Assembly: GCA_936440205.1 (NCBI GenBank)
Contig: OW387146.1
Location: 29,636,458 to 29,700,457 of the forward strand
Length of the DNA: 64,000 nucleotides
Origin: Lepidonotus clava
Taxonomy: Eukaryota; Annelida; Polychaeta; Phyllodocida; Polynoidae
Direction: 5' to 3'
Shown: positions 54,701 to 62,100 of the stretch, piece after piece
Numbering within the stretch: position 1 is the stretch's first letter
How the letters are laid out: each line of letters starts with the position of its first letter
Program-made: the position numbers and the translations under genes
Notes under the pieces: model-generated
Told to the model about the DNA's origin: nothing
Database searches by the model: none
What the model saw: only the letters and a program-made list of their open reading frames with translations

Positions 54701-56127
54701 TTGTATTTCTGCAGGTACTCGGGCTATGTGGTCCAGCGGGTGGTGGCCTCTCAGCCCGTCTACAGCACGGTGCTGGCCGCCCACTCCCCCAGAGGCAACC
54801 TCCACGTCAACTTCACCCACACACTGGTCAGTCACAACCACGGGCATGAACCCTCTAGATGGCACCAGGGTTCCTGCTTAGAACTATAAGTATAGTATTA
54901 TAAGTAACTATGAGACAGGGGTAGCGCCATCTAGAGAGTTCATGCCCGTGGTCACAACACACACGTGTTTTGTTATTTCTGAAACCACAGTTATGGATCT
55001 AGACAGCGAGTCACAATATTGGGATATCTCTTTCACCCTTTCTGAAAGATATTATCTTCTAGGTTTAAAATGGGAACAAGACAATTGACCCCCGAAAAGA
55101 AAGAGGGGACATTGGGCTTTGCAAATATTGCTGTTCTTAGGATATGATATAAATTGTGTTATAGCTATTGTCATCGAATTACAGTAAAAAAATATGGGTT
55201 TAAATGGGGGAATTGTGCTTTTTATGTGTTTTGTACATCCTCCCTACTGTACCTCATCCCCCTTATTCTGTGATGTTTTCTAGATCAAAATTGTAAAAAT
55301 AAACACAAGTGCAAAAATCTCATAACCTGTTAGTCCTTTATAAAATGATCCTGTACCTTTTCTTCCCCCAGGAGGGTGACACCCCGGAGTGCGCCTACAT
55401 CAAGGCGGACCAGGACGACAGGTGAGACTCTCAGTCAGTTGGTCTTTTCCATCCATGTTGTCAGTTAGGTGTATCATGTCAGTGAGAAAAACAGAGGAAT
55501 ACGACATTGTATGACTAAAACACGGCGCATTCCATTTCTATTAATTTAAGTTTTATTTAGCTTGATTTTGTGTAAACTGGTCCAATCTTACATTTTGTTG
55601 ATCTTTATGATTAACAGTGTTTGTATTTTCCAGTATTTAAACTGGCGCTATTCTCAGATTCAATGATGTACAACGCTTTGGGCATGTTGTCCCAGTCTTC
55701 ACAAAAGTGACATTTACAATGTACACTCATTGCGTATTCTCTTCCCATCTTTACACAGTTGATATTTATGATACAACAACTGCGTGTTTTGTTCCGGTCC
55801 TTATTCCAATGGTATTTATGATTTACAACTGTATTGTGTGTTTTGTTGCAGTCTTTACGCCACTGCCGGGTGTAGCGTGCAGCAGTCAGGTCAGGCCTTC
55901 ACCGTGTGTCAGTGTCCCTGGGGGACGGGCACCTTCGTCCTGCTGCTCCGACCTAAGGACATCACGGTGAGCCACGCCCCCACTGTCTGGGGTCAAATCC
56001 TCCCCACCAGGGATAACCTTTTTCACAATCATATCGTACCTGCAGACTGGCCTATAGTTCTAGGAACCGAAAAGTTGAGAATACTTTGATAACAATAAGG
56101 CAAATGGCTATATGATTCTCGTTGGAT

Positions 56128-56168
<41 letters not shown>

Positions 56169-59100
56169 CTTGTCAGTTTCATTTCACATTTATCCCCAAC
56201 TTTTGCAAACACCTCTGTTATATAGGGACCGTCCATCAAGCATGGACATCTAGTACACACATCGGGGGTTAGACGGTTAAATGACTGAGTACTTTTTTAA
56301 TGAGTATTAGGCGCTAAAGAGAGAGAGAGAGAGGGGGGGGGGTCTAGAAAACATAACAACAACAAGCACACGTAAACAATGGAAGGTCATCGTCACGGTT
56401 TCCCTAAGAGTTTTTACATGTTTTTCTCCTCTCTCTGTTTGATAATTTTCCATTTGTTCCTCCAAAGAGGTGTCTGATTCTCCAGACCTTACATTTGAAG
56501 TATACCTAATCCTGGCCTTGTCTCCCCCCTCCCGCCCCCAGAGGTACCGGACCCCGGCCAACCCGGCCCTCCTGGTGGCCCTCGTCGTCGGGATCATCGT
56601 CCACGCCGTCATCTTCGTAATCTACCTCGTACTCGGGTGAGAATGCACCGGTATAATAAATCAATAACAATACATAGATAATGAGCCCATCCCAGTTTAC
56701 ACCAACATAAAAGTTTACCATGAAATATTTTCAGCATTGCCTCCTTGTTTATTCCATGAAGACAGTTGTGTAATAGAAAATAAACTAAAGCAATTTGGTT
56801 AAGGTATTCTCCTCAATTTTTTAAAATGCAGCTTTATATTTTGGCCATATTTCCATAGGAACCAATGTATGTAAAATTCTAGAAATCACAATGTTTCATC
56901 AGGACTTGGGGAAAGAGAAAATAATATAATTTTTACTTATTTGAGTAACCCCAACTCTAAGAGACAAGGATGGCTTATTCATCAATGTTGTCCGACCCTT
57001 TTCCAACCCTGGGATATACCCAATGTGGGATGGGCTTTAAATTACCAGTTACTTCGGCACCTTACCAGTACCAGTGATACATGTTTAGTACGATAACGCT
57101 CTAAAAATTACAAGGGATACTCCATACTCATAATCTTGTTAATAATGGCTGTAAACGTAGAAACATGTGGGAGGATGGGATGGCCCGGTGGGCATTATGG
57201 GCGCTGTCCATACGCGCGACGTCCCGTCAACAAGCTTAAGCTCAACTATATATACGCAACAATAGGTAAAATGTTATAAGTAGTATATAAAATGGGGATT
57301 TGCTGCGTGTTGCATACATTGTACATCCTACGCGAGGTCGCCCAGATTTATTGCGCAATAGACATTGTCGCCTGTTTTGGTTCTATTATACACGCGACGT
57401 GCTAGTAGTATATGTATATCCTGCAGATTCTTCCGTACCGATCGTCACTTTAACGTGCTGAACTTCATCGCCGCCTTCCTGGCCGCCCAGTTTGTAGCCC
57501 TTTTCTCCGTACTGGCTGTCAACAACGACGTTAGTGATTTTCAATTCATCATGATCTCTTTATAGATATTTACCATTAACTTTCATTGTTGAAATAACTA
57601 TGCTGTGTCTCCGTTCATGCATGTCCTACATCATGAGTCATGTGTGACATTAATGGGACACGTGAACATTGAATTTTAGAACTGTATTGCACAGTATTAC
57701 AAGTGCGAAAGTGGCTCTTTAAACTTTCTATATACATTCTGTCACATTTATTTTGTTATAAAACTGTCAAATTAGTTAAGAAACGTTTGTATTGATACCT
57801 ATACGGAAGAGCAATTATTGTAATTTAGTATAGTTTAATATATATATATAATATATATATTATATAATATATATGAATACATTGTTTTTATATTGGTAGA
57901 TATGTATATGCACTCCATGTATATGTTTACATTGTTCTCTCCCCCTGGGTGTGGTGCAGGCGGCGTGCCGGGGCCTGGCCTGGCTCGTCCACTTCCTCCT
58001 CCTGGGCGCCATGTTCTGGTTACTCTGTATCGCCGGGCACAGCTTCACCGAGGTACGACATGCCTACTGCACTTCTGAAAATAGAATTGACAAAAATAGA
58101 TTTTGTTAATATAAATTAAGTAAATTATTAGAAATATGGAACGTATAATATAAATGTCTTCGTTTGATTTTCCCTACGAATATACATGAATCCTGTATAC
58201 CATTTGAAAAAGAACTGTAAAAAAAAAATTGGAGTGATCCGTACCATCCATGTCTGTATATAAAGTCAATCATGTAATGGAGCGCATCCAGAAATTTGCA
58301 AAAGGCAGGGGCGTCGTAATTTACAATTTTCTGGTCGCCCTTCCCTGCCTATATTTGCCCCAAAATGGGGGTGGGGGGGTGGGGGGGGGGGGTGGGGAGG
58401 TCGCGCGTCCTCTGCCTCCCCCCCCCCCCCCCATGTTCGAAATCCTTAAATGTAGACTTAATGTCTAATTGGTTGTAGGTGCGTTGGGGCGCGCCGATCG
58501 GCTGGTGTCGCCGCCTGACGTACGTGCTGGTGGGCTGGGGGCTGCCCCTCTTCGTCTCCGTCATCAGTGCTGCCCTCTACCCCCACAACCTGGACCGCAC
58601 CTACTTGTGAGTTACTCCTTGAGTCGGCACCCCATGTGCACCCTCTTTTGTTAGGCTGTAGGCCGCCATGTATGTAGACAACAACTCCAGGGCAATAACA
58701 GATCTTTTATTCACCGGTTTCTTAGAGGCTATGACAGGACAATATTGAAGGTATAGGTTCGGAATCCTGGTATAGAATCACATCTGATCGTACAGCTGTA
58801 CTAGTATGCCTTTGGGTTTTGTTGAATACTGGTTTTCATTGTTTCTGGTTTACCACCAGACGGAACTGAACAGAATTCGAGTTATTCAAGCTTATAAAGA
58901 AGTTTATCATTTTTGAGTATTATACCTACCAAGAAACCTTGACCATGGTCACTTGTATTTATTTTACATTGACGCACTCATACACATTTTCTAATGAAGT
59001 CAAAATAAATGTTTTTAAATTGAGATACCACTATTTGTGTTGTCTAGCTGCTGGTATCCCCACGACAAGCTGATCTTCATCGGCTACGGACTGCCCCTGG

Positions 59101-62100
59101 GAGTCACAGCTCTGGTGAGAAGTACTTCTCTTTATAAATCTTGGATCATTATATTAGAGACAAGTTGAAGTGTATCTGATTATTCATAGGGATTTACATG
59201 TTGTAGACAGTGGCAAGATTTATTTTCAAAGAATATCAAAACTTTTCTAACAATTAACCACCGACACACGATTGTAAATTGCAATTGCGATATATAACTG
59301 CGCAGAAATCAGTCATAATTATAATTAACCAATATGTTTGTAAAACTTTCCTTGTAATGTACTGGCGTGCGATATTTACAACATGAATCAGTATAGCACT
59401 CACTTTCACGGTACTCTCATGACTTCATTTCTTATTACACTTTTGTAATAAAAGTACGGCAAAGAGATCGTGTTATATTTACCAACATTTTAGTCAATTC
59501 TGTCAGTGATGCCATGGTTCTGTGTCGCAACCTGCAATAGTATATATTCGAGGCAAATCACATCCACAGTGGAATATCATATTCCAGGGCACATATTCCC
59601 ATAAAAAAGAAGGGAGTACCTCGCATCTCTATATTATAGACCTTGGCAGGAGTCCTTCTTTATCAATTAATCTACAATCCATCACCGTGAATGAAATTAT
59701 GACTCAACATGTTTGCTAAAGAGATGTCCTCATTGTTTGCTGCTCCCAGCTGACCATTGTGATACTGATCGTGGCCTACATACGGAATGACCCCGGGTCG
59801 ACCCGAGGGGACGACACACTGGCCCTGAGCACCGGGGAGAGGTCCCAACAGTATACCTACAGAAAGTGAGCATCCTGCTTCTCTCCACTACTCAACTGGG
59901 CTTATTGACATATTCTCATTCATAATTATAGTATTTTAATATAATATTTCAATGTAATTAGAATCTGTGGGCAAAATATCATTTACACATGAAGAACTAG
60001 AGTAATAAAATCATCACTTTATCATTTCAATATAATAGACAATATGATATATTGGGCCTATTGCGTATAAACAAGGTCTAAAGAATAGCCTCGAAAACAC
60101 ACAGATAACTGTAAAATAAAAAAGAGGAATGAACGCTGTTAAGAGCAAAAAAGAATGGTATGTTATATGAAAAGAAACTTATTTTTTAATCACATAGACC
60201 TTCTAGGTGTATCCAAAAAAGAGCGGGCAAACAAATGGGCAGGGGATACGAAATGGGTTATTGACTCAATGTATTTTTAAAGGGATATCGGCAGGGCTGC
60301 CCTCAGGCTGATAACTCCTGTTGAATGTGTTTATCCTTACCCCTGGGTGGTGGTTGCAGGCGGTACCTGATCCTCATGCTGATCCTGCTGGAGGTGATCC
60401 TACTGAACCTGGTCATGTTCGGCATCGTCATACCTGTGGCCTTCCTCATCACCAACCTCATCCAGGTGGGTGGCTCCTGGGTACTCAGAAACACTGCACT
60501 CAAGGTAGTAGCTGGGGCTGTTCAGCTCGATGTTTTATGACCACCAATAACTGTTGGGGTTAAGGCAAGGGTATTGTCCTATTGCTGTGAGCATTAAGGG
60601 TTCCATCCCTAAGCCTAGTGACGTCATGCCTGGTAACATGCTTTGGGACGTTTAAATGTAATGTGGCAACATTATTGCTCACGTCAAGAATTTTGTGTGC
60701 TCATTGTAGAGATACAACTTATCAAATTATGACAATCTTACAGACAGCTGTAAAGATCAGGTCTATATCAGGCAAGTGGGTCTCAAAAAGAAGCATTGCG
60801 CGGCGAAATTTCGCGGAAATCACAAACGGAGATTGGGGGTGCATTTAACATAGGATCCTATGGGAGAAATGTGGTTATTTTGCTCTTACTTTTTAAATAT
60901 CGCTCCAATCTTCATACAGTAAATGAGAAACAGTTTGGAATAAATCCCAGGAATGTGATACAACCCTTCAACTCTTTTCGCACAATCACAACAATTCGCG
61001 TTTTCTCAATAGGCGCCAATGCTAAACGTGGTCACTTCTAGAGCCCAGTGTTTCACTGCGCGATGTCGGAAATGGCGGCAACACCACTAACCCATTTACT
61101 CTGTATAGGTCTTGTATTCCTGACCCATAACTGTCAAGTCTATATTAATAATCAATACATGAAGATGGGATAGCAAATTTTGTAACGTTAGGAAGAAAGG
61201 TACCTAAGATAACAAACACGAAGGCATAACTATAATGTAGATATAGGTCTACAGTAAACTTTGGTGAAGACTGAAAATCAGTAAGTAGGACTCATTCTCA
61301 GGTGATTCATCGTTGAGAAAAACGTTATCATCTTATTACACATTGTCATGCCTAAGTTTAGGCATGGTATGTCCTGCCTCTTGGAACCACAAATGAACTT
61401 TGAGCCACAAGTGAACATATCTATTTCATATCATTAAAATCTATCAATATTGTATTTCTCTTTATTATATACACTATAATATATCCATTATACTAAATCA
61501 TAGAGTTTATGGTAGAACCTTTCTTAATACCTCTGCCCTTTGGCCATCGGCCAATGGGATTAGGTCAGAGGCCAAAGGTCAGGGGGGAGGGGGTGTAACC
61601 GTACTGTAAGTGATACTCTGGGTCCAGCTTCTGAAGAAAACATACCAGCAAATAATAGGCAAGACCTTCAAGACAGCAGTTAATACACACAGCAAATGTG
61701 AAGATCAGGGGCGGATCCAGAGTCAGTCATCTAGGGGGGGGGGGACCCCCCCCCCCCCCCCCCCCCCGTTTAAAAAGTAAAAATAAATAATGTCAGATTT
61801 GTACAAATCAACAAACTCAGTCTTGGGGGGAGGGGCATAGTCTCACAATTTTGAATCTATTCGCCTTAAAAAATGACAATAAAATGACATAAAAACAACA
61901 ATTAACTGACCACTTGATAATGTTACTTTCACCCCGTACAGGCCATCTTTGACGTCATACTCTTCTTGGTGGTGGATGTGGATGTGTTTGATGGTCTGTG
62001 GCTCTGTTGCCATGGGAAACAAGATGGCGGCAGTATTCACTCTGGGAAGTCCACCCCCGTAGAGCGCATCACCCCGCCACTACACGAAGCGACACCTAGT

